Of a DNA stretch of 64,000 bases, positions 16,235 through 24,978 are shown in pieces. This DNA is from Dyadobacter arcticus (GTDB taxonomy: Bacteria > Bacteroidota > Bacteroidia > Cytophagales > Spirosomataceae). The position numbers and the translations under genes were made by a program. Within the stretch, counting starts at the first letter, position 1, and every line of letters begins with the position of its first letter. The notes under the pieces are model-generated. The model was not told where the DNA came from. It did not search any database and saw only the letters and a program-made list of their open reading frames with translations. The DNA lies in NCBI RefSeq assembly GCF_011762185.1, contig NZ_JAASQJ010000002.1:806001-870000 (forward strand), given 5' to 3'.

Positions 16235-18628
16235 TCAGCTCCATTCCGCATCCAGGTTTACGCCTACCCGTAATGCTTTTAGTCCAGTGACGCCCTGCAA
16301 TTCTTCGAGGTCCAGAAATTCCAGATCATTCAATAAAGTATTTTTTTCTTGTAAATACCGGATATACCCCACATATTCTTCCGCAGATTTATTATTGAAG
16401 TATACCAGCGCAATTTTTCCAGGTTGCGTGAGCCGCTCCCCGGTGCCTTTGATGTGCACTTTATCAATGCGTTTCTTGATCACCTGATAGCGGATATTGT
16501 ACGCACCCTCCACATCAAAACGCCGTTCATCATCTCTGAAACTAATGTCAATGCTGGTAGAATGGATGAAAATTAATTGGGTTGTTTCAAGAGACTTTTC
16601 CATCTGGGGTACCAGTGAATGCGTAATCCTGGCTATCGCAGCCATGGATGTCAATTGCCATAACCGAATGTTTTTCAGATAAAGCTCACTGAATTTCTTC
16701 TCAGGCTCAATGGATTGCCCAATGTATATGTCATACTCAATCCCGTCGGTCCTGAACTTCTCAAAGTAAGTCGGATACGATTGCTGGATTTCCTTTCTGA
16801 ACAGGTCCAGATACAGGTTTACAGCACCGTTGATCTTTTGCATGGACGTTTCCAGCGCCTTTCTATTTGCATTGGCAGCACCGGTATGCTCATCCACGAC
16901 TTGAAAATATCGGTCAATACGCTCTCTGATCAATGCTTCCGCTTCGGTGTTTTCTTTTTGACCTATGCCAGAACGCTGAAGGCTTTCTTCTTTGAAATGC
17001 AGCAGAAACGGATGCGCCTCATATTCCAGAAAATCCCTCACCTTCATTTCGTCGTTGTCCGTCGATTCATCATTGATTTCCTGGATCCATTTTTTGCATT
17101 TATAGATCATCTCATCGGCAAGGCCAAATCCAAGGTTTTGTTTCAGGACAGTAAAGGTTTCTATCAATAAATTAAATTGAAGGTTAAGGTCTTGTCGTAA
17201 AGCAATGTTTCTTTCGAGCGTCGAATTACGGATATCAACGGCACCATATAGCGGATACACATTTTTAAAATGAATGTTCTCAATAGCCGCGTTATTGGGG
17301 CTTAATGCTTTATCTCTCAGATAATGCCATGCCGTTTCCCTAAACCTCCACTGAACCGCAGGCTGCAACGAAGTAAACTTCTCTTTGATCACATTATCAA
17401 TGCCGATATTGAACTCGTCAATGTAATTTTTAAAGATCTGGGCTAAAAGCGGCAATGCTGTATCCAATTTAGACAGTACCATTTCATTGACAGCATCGGA
17501 AATTTTGGAAAACACTTCCAGTAACCCTACGACCCGGTTATCATAAAAAACAGGTATTAAGGCATAGGAGCGCACGCCATCGTTATATAGTAACTTGGCG
17601 AAGTCCTTCTTGGGGACATCATCCAGTTTCACTTCCCGGATAATCATGGGTTTGGGTGCCTGAAGATATTCATCGGCCATTCTCAGGTACATTTCCTCGG
17701 CCATCCCATTGGCAGTTGCCGCGTTCATCAGTTTGCTGTAAAGAACGGTACCCTTGTTGAAGATGAGCTTGTTATTGACCCGCAAGATCGCCATGGAGCC
17801 AAAATCAAACTGGGGATTTCCGATCAGCATTTTTAGGGCAGTCGTGACCTGATGAAAATAGGTCTCCGAATCAATGGATGCCCTTTCCAAAATCGTATTC
17901 TTAATGCTTTCCACAGCATGTTCTGCGGTAACATCCACCAGCGTGATCACCGAAAAACCTTCAAACCGGAATAAGGATAAAGGCAGCATTGCTGCGATCT
18001 TGTACACATCAAACGATTCCCTGATCGCTTCCAGGTCCAGATGTGGCAGGACGTCTTTGGGAAATATCTCACAAAAACGGGTATCAATATTAAGCTTATA
18101 AAATTTCTGAAGGCCCGACCTTTCATCCAAAAGCGTAATGATCAGTTCGTGCTTGCGCATGGGGGGCACGTGATACAATCTTTCAAGGATGAAAGAATAA
18201 AGCATCTGCATCTTCTCATTTCTGGTATGCGGATCGTCCTTCATCAGGTCGCACCGGATATCTCCTGTATTGCTGTCGAGCAGTAAGTCGTAAAATCCCG
18301 AAGTGCCATAAAACACCACTGGGTTTACCGGCGCACTCATAGCCCAGCAAACATCCTTTTCATCGGCGATGGGTGGCATCAGCATGCCATAGATCAGGCT
18401 CAGTTCTTCTTTGTATTTGCCAATGTCTTCCAGCGGAATAATAGCACTAAATTCAGGTTTGGCTTTCAGCCTTGCGAGGACCATTTCGAAAAATGTCCGC
18501 TTTACGGTTGTTTCCTGATCCGTTTTTCTTTCAAGGAAATCTATAAAAGGAACGAAAGAAATAGAAGTGTCTATCTGCTGGATACCGAGTGGTGAGTCTT
18601 GTGTTACATCAATTGTAATCGGTTCCAT
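16235..18628 (-). CDS. large GAF-domain protein of unknown function
   Basis: A 797-residue soluble protein with no signal or membrane segment. A GAF-like region lies at about 240-410 (AILRVNNKLIFNKGTVLYSK and GVRSYALIPVFYDNRVVGLLEV). Around residue 460 is YPLYGAVDIRNSTLERN, reminiscent of the metal-binding start of class III nucleotide cyclases (FADIRGFT); a second Asp lies 40 residues later (FGLADEM). However, the Asn-x3-Arg signature expected later is not recognisable, and the rest looks mostly helical. The last 100 residues (DIYIGQSIEPEKKF, KVHIKGTGERLTQPGK) are beta-rich. It starts 23 bases after the NADH dehydrogenase gene and ends 42 bases before the HD-PycTM gene, so the two are likely co-expressed. 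Function unknown; a divergent nucleotide-handling enzyme is a speculation worth testing. Confidence 0.75.
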   Translation of the reverse strand: MEPITIDVTQDSPLGIQQIDTSISFVPFIDFLERKTDQETTVKRTFFEMVLARLKAKPEFSAIIPLEDIGKYKEELSLIYGMLMPPIADEKDVCWAMSAPVNPVVFYGTSGFYDLLLDSNTGDIRCDLMKDDPHTRNEKMQMLYSFILERLYHVPPMRKHELIITLLDERSGLQKFYKLNIDTRFCEIFPKDVLPHLDLEAIRESFDVYKIAAMLPLSLFRFEGFSVITLVDVTAEHAVESIKNTILERASIDSETYFHQVTTALKMLIGNPQFDFGSMAILRVNNKLIFNKGTVLYSKLMNAATANGMAEEMYLRMADEYLQAPKPMIIREVKLDDVPKKDFAKLLYNDGVRSYALIPVFYDNRVVGLLEVFSKISDAVNEMVLSKLDTALPLLAQIFKNYIDEFNIGIDNVIKEKFTSLQPAVQWRFRETAWHYLRDKALSPNNAAIENIHFKNVYPLYGAVDIRNSTLERNIALRQDLNLQFNLLIETFTVLKQNLGFGLADEMIYKCKKWIQEINDESTDNDEMKVRDFLEYEAHPFLLHFKEESLQRSGIGQKENTEAEALIRERIDRYFQVVDEHTGAANANRKALETSMQKINGAVNLYLDLFRKEIQQSYPTYFEKFRTDGIEYDIYIGQSIEPEKKFSELYLKNIRLWQLTSMAAIARITHSLVPQMEKSLETTQLIFIHSTSIDISFRDDERRFDVEGAYNIRYQVIKKRIDKVHIKGTGERLTQPGKIALVYFNNKSAEEYVGYIRYLQEKNTLLNDLEFLDLEELQGVTGLKALRVGVNLDAEWS

Positions 18629-18651
18629 ATTTTCTGATTTGTAATGTCAAT

Positions 18652-19938
18652 TCAGCCGGCTTTAACGGGCTCTACCTGTCCCTCCCTCATCGCCGGCTTG
18701 ATGATCATTCTGAGGGATTGGTCTTTGGTAAAATAAGCTACCATCCAGTTATACAAGGTTTTGATCCTGTTACGGTGGTTGATTAGAGAAATAAGGTGAA
18801 TGAAAAGCCAGGCCAGCCAGGCGATAACGCCTTTAAAATGCACTTTTGGTGAAGGCATGTCAACTACTGCTTTGGCTCTCCCAATGATCGCCATTGACCC
18901 TTTATCGCGGTATGCAAATGGGTGTAATGGCTGTTGTTCAGCAATGAGCTCAAAATTCTTTGCAAGCGTTTTACCTTGCTGAATGGCCACCTGAGCTACC
19001 TGTGGATGACCAGTCGGAAAATTCGCATCCGTTGATTGCAGGCAAGAATCGCCTATCGCATAAATGTTATAAGCGCCATTGACTTTATTATAAGCATCTA
19101 CGATCAGCCTTCTTCCACGACCGTACGATTCGGCTGGCATTCCTTCAAATACTTTTCCGGTTACGCCCGCTGCCCAGATCAGCGTTTTAGATTCAATGGT
19201 TTCTCCTTCTGAAAAGAAAACTTTATCATCTACAAAATCGACCACGTGGGTATTCAGCTTGATTTTCACTCCCAGTTTTCTGAGCGCCTCGTAGGTATCT
19301 TTCTGCGATTTTACGCTCATGGGTGAGAGCAATGCGTCGCCCCCATCCACGAGGTATATTTCACTTCCCTTACCAGCGAGTTCAGGATATTCTTTTTTGA
19401 GAATCCCATTTCGCATTTCTGCGAACATACCGGATATCTCCACGCCGGTAGGTCCCCCGCCTGCGATGACCACGGTCAAAAGCTTCTTTACTTCTTCGGG
19501 ATCACTACAAATGGTGGCTTTTTCCATTTGCGAAAGCATTTTATTCCGCATTCCAATGGCATCTTCGAGCGTTTTCATCGGCGTAGCATTACGCTTCACA
19601 TTTTCCATCCCGAAGAAGTTGGTCTCAGCCCCGGTAGCAAAGACCAGAAAATCGTAATCGAGTTCGCCGTTTGAAAGGATGATCTTATTTTCGGCAGGAA
19701 CAACCTTCATCAATTCACCCAGCCGAAAGTGGAGGTTCTCTTTTCCTGAGAACAACTTCCTGAAAGGGTAGCTAATGCTGGATGGTTCTAAAAATGCCGT
19801 CGCGACCTGATAGATCAGCGGTGGAAAGAAATTGTAATTGTTCTTATCAACAAGCGTTACTTCAAACTTTTTGCTTTTTGCCAAGTCCAGAGCGAGATTC
19901 ACACCTGCAAATCCTCCCCCAATAATTACGATATTCAT
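18652..19938 (-). CDS. ndh: type II NADH dehydrogenase (NAD(P)/FAD-dependent oxidoreductase)
   Basis: A 428-residue single-subunit flavoprotein that passes electrons from NADH to quinone without pumping protons. The N-terminal FAD-binding motif is IVIIGGGFAGVNLA at residues 3-16, the NADH-binding Rossmann motif is VVIAGGGPTGVE near 165, and the second FAD motif IYAIGDSC is near 300. A C-terminal amphipathic/hydrophobic stretch (FKGVIAWLAWLFIHLISL) fits membrane anchoring. The ATG at 19938 places the first strand at the usual point; a TTG at 19974 would add a non-homologous 12-residue leader. It lies between a methyltransferase gene upstream and the GAF gene 23 bases downstream. Confidence 0.92.
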   Translation of the reverse strand: MNIVIIGGGFAGVNLALDLAKSKKFEVTLVDKNNYNFFPPLIYQVATAFLEPSSISYPFRKLFSGKENLHFRLGELMKVVPAENKIILSNGELDYDFLVFATGAETNFFGMENVKRNATPMKTLEDAIGMRNKMLSQMEKATICSDPEEVKKLLTVVIAGGGPTGVEISGMFAEMRNGILKKEYPELAGKGSEIYLVDGGDALLSPMSVKSQKDTYEALRKLGVKIKLNTHVVDFVDDKVFFSEGETIESKTLIWAAGVTGKVFEGMPAESYGRGRRLIVDAYNKVNGAYNIYAIGDSCLQSTDANFPTGHPQVAQVAIQQGKTLAKNFELIAEQQPLHPFAYRDKGSMAIIGRAKAVVDMPSPKVHFKGVIAWLAWLFIHLISLINHRNRIKTLYNWMVAYFTKDQSLRMIIKPAMREGQVEPVKAG

Positions 19939-20012
19939 GATTTCCTGTTGAGTTGTTAGGGACCCTACTGACAATAGCGTGCCACAAAAAAGCTACACCA
20001 GGCCAATAGGAA

Positions 20013-20738
20013 TTATAATACATCGGTCATTTTACCGGATTTCTTGAGATACCTCACATAACCGTATGCAGCACCCAAGATGATAACAATACTAATGAAC
20101 AAAATGATCCTGCTATCGCTGTTTGGGATGAGTTGAGGGTATTTAAAGATCAACAATGCTGAAATACCGATCAACCAAACCAGCAAAGTATTGTACTCTT
20201 TCAGCAGCCAGCGGTTATAATTAAAATGCATGCCGTTCAACGTTGCAGAAATGCCCCTGAAATTGATGAGCCACCTGTTTACCCTGCTGCAATATGCATC
20301 AAACTGGGCACCAAACTTATTCCTCAAAAAATTCTCTTCCGCCAGCACAATGGCCTGATAAATAAACAGGAACAATGGCATCACAATCGCAACATAGATC
20401 AGCGAGTTGGCCAGTATCCCCACGCCAAGCAGCATTAAAATGTTGCCTACGTAAAGCGGGTTTCGGCAATGACGGAAAATCCCCTCCGTCACGAGTTTTT
20501 CTGCGTATACTTTCTTATCCTTCCCTCCCCGGATAATGTAAGCCAGCCCAATGGTAATACCTCTTATGATTTCTCCTGCAAAAGTGACCAGCAAACCCAG
20601 GATAACTGGAAAGAGAAAATATTTGTCCCCAAACTGCTCCGGCGCAAAGAGTAAGGGTGACGGTATAAATAGTAATAGATAAAGAAAAATGAACAGGTTA
20701 TTCCTGTATTTAAAAAAGAAATTCCCGATTGCGATCAT
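20013..20738 (-). CDS. isoprenylcysteine carboxyl methyltransferase-like (ICMT/PEMT family) membrane protein
   Basis: A 241-residue polytopic membrane protein. The core EGIFRHCRNPLYVGNILMLLG followed by a hydrophobic pair and EENFLRNKFGAQFDAYCSRVNRWL is the SAM-binding signature of the ICMT / phospholipid methyltransferase group. The Bacteroidota substrate is unknown; it could be a lipid or quinone-like isoprenoid. Helices cover about 15-60, 95-135, 170-190 and 205-225. Its ATG overlaps the stop of the cmoA gene by four bases (ATGA), so the two are translationally coupled, an unexpected pairing of a tRNA-modification enzyme with a membrane methyltransferase. Confidence 0.82.
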   Translation of the reverse strand: MIAIGNFFFKYRNNLFIFLYLLLFIPSPLLFAPEQFGDKYFLFPVILGLLVTFAGEIIRGITIGLAYIIRGGKDKKVYAEKLVTEGIFRHCRNPLYVGNILMLLGVGILANSLIYVAIVMPLFLFIYQAIVLAEENFLRNKFGAQFDAYCSRVNRWLINFRGISATLNGMHFNYNRWLLKEYNTLLVWLIGISALLIFKYPQLIPNSDSRIILFISIVIILGAAYGYVRYLKKSGKMTDVL

Positions 20739-21487
20739 GATTTTTTATAAGCTATCATTCCTGAAAAATTATACCATTTGAAAAAGACTTCACAATCTGT
20801 GAAACCGGTTTCCTTTAATAACAATGTGTTTTCAGATAACTTATAAGGGATCAAAACGTTTTCCAACGCTTCTCGTTTCTGTGAAATTTCCAATTCACTA
20901 TAATGGTTACGACGTTTATAGTTGTAATAATACTTTATAAAATCTCTGTTAAATTGTGAATTTTCGGTAAGTACTTTTTCAGCTAGCAATAATACCCCTC
21001 CCGGGTTCAATCCTTTGTAAATATTCCGTAAAAGCCTCTCGCGGAAAAGCGGACGGACAAATTGCAATGTGAGGCAAAGAATAACCACCGAGGCATTTTG
21101 AATCGGAAGATCTTCCTGGTGTAAATCACCCGCCACCAAATCATAAGGTCGAACAAAACCCGCTTCTTTCAATTTTAAATCGCACTTATCGAGCATTTCA
21201 GGGGATTCGTCTATGCCGACGAACCTGACATCAGATGGTATCAGCTTGTCAATTTCGATCATTGTGGTACCCGTCGAGCAGCCCAGATCGTAAACCGACG
21301 AACCTTCCTTGGCATGATCTGCGGCGATCTCACCAAGCATTCGCTGAATTTCATTGTAAAAGGGTACCGACCGGCTGACCATGTCGTCAAAGACTTTTAC
21401 TACCGTGGTACCAAACTTGAAGTCTGACACTTTGTTAATTTCATCTTTAAATACCTGGTCCTCATTGGTATTTCCCGTATTCTCCAT
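20735..21487 (-). CDS. cmoA: carboxy-S-adenosyl-L-methionine synthase CmoA
   Basis: A 250-residue Rossmann-fold enzyme that makes carboxy-SAM from SAM and prephenate for the cmo5U wobble modification of tRNA. Evidence: FDDMVSRSVPFYNEIQRM near residue 30, SAM motif VYDLGCSTGTTMIEI near 63, IDESPEMLDKC, and the strongly CmoA-like KRRNHYSELEISQKREALENV near 190. It is first in the minus-strand run that continues into the ICMT-like gene by a 4-base overlap. CmoB, which uses the product, is not in this window. The start ATG at 21487 is preceded by about 120 non-coding bases. Confidence 0.88.
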   Translation of the reverse strand: MENTGNTNEDQVFKDEINKVSDFKFGTTVVKVFDDMVSRSVPFYNEIQRMLGEIAADHAKEGSSVYDLGCSTGTTMIEIDKLIPSDVRFVGIDESPEMLDKCDLKLKEAGFVRPYDLVAGDLHQEDLPIQNASVVILCLTLQFVRPLFRERLLRNIYKGLNPGGVLLLAEKVLTENSQFNRDFIKYYYNYKRRNHYSELEISQKREALENVLIPYKLSENTLLLKETGFTDCEVFFKWYNFSGMIAYKKS

Positions 21488-21609
21488 AAGGCAAACAATT
21501 AAATTGGGTTAGATTTTCAGGACACTTTTCGTTTGAATAGAAAAGTCTGCCCCAAATATCCGAACTTACTCGGTAACCTTTGCTAGGATCATGACATTGA
21601 TGTGTCATG

Positions 21610-22173
21610 TCATGAAGGTTTTATTCGCTGAATTACCGTTTTACCAGTTGCTGTCTCAGTTCCTTTTAATTCAATATAAAGCACATTGGGTGACCAGAAT
21701 GTACCGCCATCGATCCGGATAAATACCCGCGAAAGAATACACTCCTTTTTATCAATGTTTGCGTAAACGTGGTAAATATTCTTCTTATCCTTCCGCAAAG
21801 ACATGGGAAGTTTAGAATAGGCCACTGATGTCAACTCGTAGGAGGAATTCCCCGTCGATTTGAAATTAATACCATACGCAAATTTCTTTTGCAGATAATT
21901 GAGCTCCCGTCTGGTCCCTCCATCCGTGTAACGTATCCAGAAGGTATGAACAGGCTCCTTCTCTCTTAATTGGCCTTGTTCGTCCAAATTAAGCTGATAA
22001 CAGATTGTATTCGCATTCGGGTCACGCTGAATATAAAAAAGCAATCCGGGAATATTCCTTGGTATTGGAAATTCATCAGGCTCAGCTGCATTGTTTTTGT
22101 CAGCGGAATAGCCTCCTGAATACGAAACAAGCGTCAGGCAAAAAGCCAGCAGCATGCTAATTATGTATTTCAT
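21610..22173 (-). CDS. DUF4833 family exported protein
   Basis: A 187-residue protein with a signal peptide (about residues 1-23). The body (DEFPIPRNIPGLLFYIQRDPNANTICY, then HTFWIRYTDGGTRRELN and a C-terminal RVFIRIDGGTFWSPNVLYIEL) matches the DUF4833 family as I recall it; function unknown, predicted periplasmic beta-rich. It is the last gene of the minus-strand lipid locus, 13 bases after the PfkB kinase, so it may act on the lipid product after export. That role is context only. Confidence 0.72.
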   Translation of the reverse strand: MKYIISMLLAFCLTLVSYSGGYSADKNNAAEPDEFPIPRNIPGLLFYIQRDPNANTICYQLNLDEQGQLREKEPVHTFWIRYTDGGTRRELNYLQKKFAYGINFKSTGNSSYELTSVAYSKLPMSLRKDKKNIYHVYANIDKKECILSRVFIRIDGGTFWSPNVLYIELKGTETATGKTVIQRIKPS

Positions 22174-22186
22174 AAAGATTTAAGAA

Positions 22187-23095
22187 CTATAAATAAATTG
22201 CCTGGGCAATCATTTCTCTATCACAATCACCATATTGGAGCACTTCATTGACCATTTCCGGGTCTCCCGAAAATGGTCCTGACGACTGGATTTTCAATGT
22301 AGCCATAGCCGCACCAAACTCTCCTGCCTCCTGGCTATCCGCTCCTTTCACTTTTTTACTCAGATACCCCGCCATGTAGGTATCTCCGCATCCCGTCGCA
22401 TCCACCACGGCCGATGGCTTGTAAGCCGGTACCGTCACAAAATCATTGTTCTTATAAATCAGTGAGCCTTTGCTCCCTAACGTGATGATTACTTCTTCAA
22501 CTCCCCAGCCAGCCAGAATTTTAGCTCCTTCAAGCACATCGCGCGTACCTGTTACCACTTCCATTTCAAATTCATTGGCTTTCAGGATGGATACATATGG
22601 AAGCGCCTCTATCTTATCGGCCCAGTCGGTGTAAAAAACCTTCTGGTCTTTCACATACCTGAGATAGCCCTGAATGTCGAGTGAAACCAGTCCTTTCGAA
22701 GCGAGTGATTTCAACAGGTCCACAGAAATATCGTCGGAAAGCAATGGTCCCAGATGAAAGATTTTCGCTTCAATACCGGGCATTTGGGCTAACGTGAATG
22801 GCGACGCTTTATGCAAAACATTTTGTTGGCGATGATCCTGATTGGCGCTGTAAATGTTTTCGAAGTAAACGGTATAGGCACTGTTTTGAGAAAAAACTTC
22901 GATGTTCTCATCCCGCAACCCGGCCACAATGTAATTTTCATTTTCCGCCAGCGCGGTTACCAGCATATAATTGACATCAAACTGCCTGAGCGCCTTCGAA
23001 AAATAAAATGACGTGCCGCCAGGCATGTATTTCACTGATTGGGCCGTAACTACCTTATCCAGTGTTATATGGCCTATGGTACATATATCGTACAT
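22187..23095 (-). CDS. PfkB-family carbohydrate kinase
   Basis: A 302-residue ribokinase-fold sugar or polyol kinase. The N-terminal glycine motif MPGGTSFYFSKAL is near residue 25 and the C-terminal PfkB signature VDATGCGDTYMAGYLSKK is near residue 233, with the catalytic Asp in GCGDT. The substrate is not determined by these motifs. Context points to a head-group precursor: it sits in a run with a HAD hydrolase, UPF0104 membrane protein, CDP-alcohol phosphatidyltransferase, ATP-grasp enzyme and nucleotidyltransferase. A polyol or inositol kinase supplying phospho-alcohol for activation is a reasonable guess, not shown by sequence. Confidence 0.85.
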   Translation of the reverse strand: MYDICTIGHITLDKVVTAQSVKYMPGGTSFYFSKALRQFDVNYMLVTALAENENYIVAGLRDENIEVFSQNSAYTVYFENIYSANQDHRQQNVLHKASPFTLAQMPGIEAKIFHLGPLLSDDISVDLLKSLASKGLVSLDIQGYLRYVKDQKVFYTDWADKIEALPYVSILKANEFEMEVVTGTRDVLEGAKILAGWGVEEVIITLGSKGSLIYKNNDFVTVPAYKPSAVVDATGCGDTYMAGYLSKKVKGADSQEAGEFGAAMATLKIQSSGPFSGDPEMVNEVLQYGDCDREMIAQAIYL

Positions 23096-23152
23096 GACTT
23101 TTAAACTTTAATTTTATCATGGCACTTCACATGTCCTGATAAAAGTGAACAA

Positions 23153-23863
23153 CTAGCCCAGATCCTTAATCGCTTCTGTGATCTGGTTAAAATCGGTAAT
23201 CTCAACATCCGCTTCCGAAATCTGCTGCGGTTCCAAAGCCTCATCCCAACCTTTTACATTCAACCAAATCGCCTTACATCCAAGCTGTTTGGCTGGGTTA
23301 ATGTCTTTGGAATAAGAATCCCCAACCACCACACATTCCGCAGGAGCAAAACCAAGAATGTCAATTCCAAGCTGGTAAATTTGCGGATCAGGCTTCCGGA
23401 CGCCCACCACAGCAGATTCTACAACAGCCTGGAAGTAACTTCCAATGCCAAAATCCTGCAACACATTCTGAATGTTCCCGTAAAAATTGGAAACCATAAC
23501 GATAGGGTAATTTGCTGCCAACTGCGCCAAAGCTAGCGTTGCATTTTTCACGGTAGTGTGTGCGAAATCATTGCATTCTCCTGCGATTGTTTCAATTGCA
23601 GCATCATCAACTTCAAAACCCTTCTCTTTCAAAAAATTAAACTGCTGCTCAACCTTCAAAAAAAGCACATCATAAAAAACGTGATGCGGCTTAACGATGG
23701 GGTTCATCGCCAATGCCTTCTCCCCAAATGTGTATGCTTTTGCAAACGTTTCCCTATCTGCATTTACTTTATTCCGCTGGTAACTTTCCCACAAAACATT
23801 AGCCCAATGAAGCCCGTTGGTGTCAATGGTGCCGCCGTAGTCTAGGAGGATGCCTTTTATCAT
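23153..23863 (-). CDS. HAD-superfamily hydrolase
   Basis: A 236-residue HAD-IA-like protein with a helical cap (about residues 15-95). Motif I is LLDYGGTID with nucleophile Asp8; the residue two positions on, normally the general-acid Asp of phosphatases, is Gly10. Motif II is VMVSNFYGN, motif III has the Lys of VGVRKPDPQIY, and motif IV is VVVGDSYSKDINPAK. DYGG variants occur in known HAD-IA proteins, so activity is not excluded, but a simple phosphatase mechanism is less certain. It lies 57 bases upstream of the PfkB kinase and may trim a phosphorylated head-group intermediate; that is inference. Confidence 0.85.
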   Translation of the reverse strand: MIKGILLDYGGTIDTNGLHWANVLWESYQRNKVNADRETFAKAYTFGEKALAMNPIVKPHHVFYDVLFLKVEQQFNFLKEKGFEVDDAAIETIAGECNDFAHTTVKNATLALAQLAANYPIVMVSNFYGNIQNVLQDFGIGSYFQAVVESAVVGVRKPDPQIYQLGIDILGFAPAECVVVGDSYSKDINPAKQLGCKAIWLNVKGWDEALEPQQISEADVEITDFNQITEAIKDLG

Positions 23864-23875
23864 GTTCTGTTTTTT

Positions 23876-23950
23876 GGAGGAGGGGGAGGAAGGAGAAAAG
23901 GGAGGAAATTTAATTCCATTTTCCCTCCTCCCTTTCTTCCCATTCCTCCC
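23876..23950. repeat. purine-block / pyrimidine-block inverted repeat in the HAD-flippase gap
   Basis: On the plus strand, 23876-23908 is pure purine (G/A), followed by a ten-base spacer and then an almost pure pyrimidine block to about 23950. The two blocks are imperfectly complementary and could fold into a long hairpin in the transcript. It fills the 92-base gap between two minus-strand genes. Confidence 0.55.
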
Positions 23951-23955
23951 ATTAA

Positions 23956-24978
23956 TTAATCGCTAACAGCTAAAAGCCCCTTTTCCTTCTTCTTTTCCAC
24001 CTTCCTACTCACCAACGCCAACCCAATCATAATCCAAACGATTTCCCTGATCCGCATCACTACTCCGATGAAAATTCCCGGGGTAGCCGCTAATCCTACG
24101 CTTTTTAATGCCAATACCAATCCACCTTCTCTGGTGCCCAATTGCATTGGGAAGAAAAATATCAGATTGGCGAAAAGGGATGAGCCGGAACTGACGATCA
24201 ATGATTGGGACAGGCTCATTTCCAAGCCGATAGCATGTGCTGTGAAATATATTTCCAAACAGCCGATTACCCTGGCAACAAACTCAAAGAACAATGATTT
24301 ATAAAAAACATCCTGCCTCTCCGCATATAAAATCCTTATCTGCTCGTCCACTTCATAAAGTGTTTCAGCATTTCTCGCCGCAAATTCGCGGGCCTTATTT
24401 TTGACAAAAGGGACTTTTTCGAGCAGGCGGAATGTGCTTACTGTGAATCCTTTTTTATAAACATTGATAAACCAATAGCCCAAACCCAACCCAGCGATCA
24501 GCAGCATTCCGCAGCCTGTCAGCATGGAATTGCTCAAAGGCACCACCGCCACGATCAGGATAATGGACGCCAGCCAGAAAAGAACATGCGAAAACATGTG
24601 CATCAGACTGTAAGACAGTACCGAAGAAGTCGCTTTCTGGATTCCCAGCACCGGTTTCAGTTCCAGGATCCGGTAAGGTTCTCCACCCAAAGCCACAAAT
24701 GGCGTGATGTAATTGATAGCATAACCAGAAATCGTCAGCCGTAAAACAGACCACAAAGACAAATCACTTTCAGGCAAATTGGGTTCACGGATGATAGACC
24801 GAAATGCAAATGCATTGAGTATATAAATCAATAACCAGCTGCCAACTACGGGTACAAACCAAATCCCTGTCCGCTGAATATCGCTCCATATCTCAGCCAG
24901 GCCCGTTCCGTAGACCATATAGCCAAGGGAAATAATGCCTATTGCAAGGAAAAGTGCTTTATACGCCTTGGAATTCAT
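23956..24978 (-). CDS. LPG-synthase-TM / UPF0104 family membrane protein (putative flippase)
   Basis: A 340-residue integral membrane protein with about eight hydrophobic helices. Segments such as GYAINYITPFVALGGEPYRI and FFPMQLGTREGGLVLALKSVG are the typical conserved parts of the lysylphosphatidylglycerol-synthase transmembrane (UPF0104, AglD/MprF-like) family, thought to flip or handle lipids across the inner membrane. It lacks the C-terminal soluble aminoacyl transferase domain of MprF. It overlaps the upstream CDP-alcohol phosphatidyltransferase by 20 bases, implying tight coupling of head-group transfer and lipid translocation. Lipid substrate unknown. Confidence 0.83.
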   Translation of the reverse strand: MNSKAYKALFLAIGIISLGYMVYGTGLAEIWSDIQRTGIWFVPVVGSWLLIYILNAFAFRSIIREPNLPESDLSLWSVLRLTISGYAINYITPFVALGGEPYRILELKPVLGIQKATSSVLSYSLMHMFSHVLFWLASIILIVAVVPLSNSMLTGCGMLLIAGLGLGYWFINVYKKGFTVSTFRLLEKVPFVKNKAREFAARNAETLYEVDEQIRILYAERQDVFYKSLFFEFVARVIGCLEIYFTAHAIGLEMSLSQSLIVSSGSSLFANLIFFFPMQLGTREGGLVLALKSVGLAATPGIFIGVVMRIREIVWIMIGLALVSRKVEKKKEKGLLAVSD

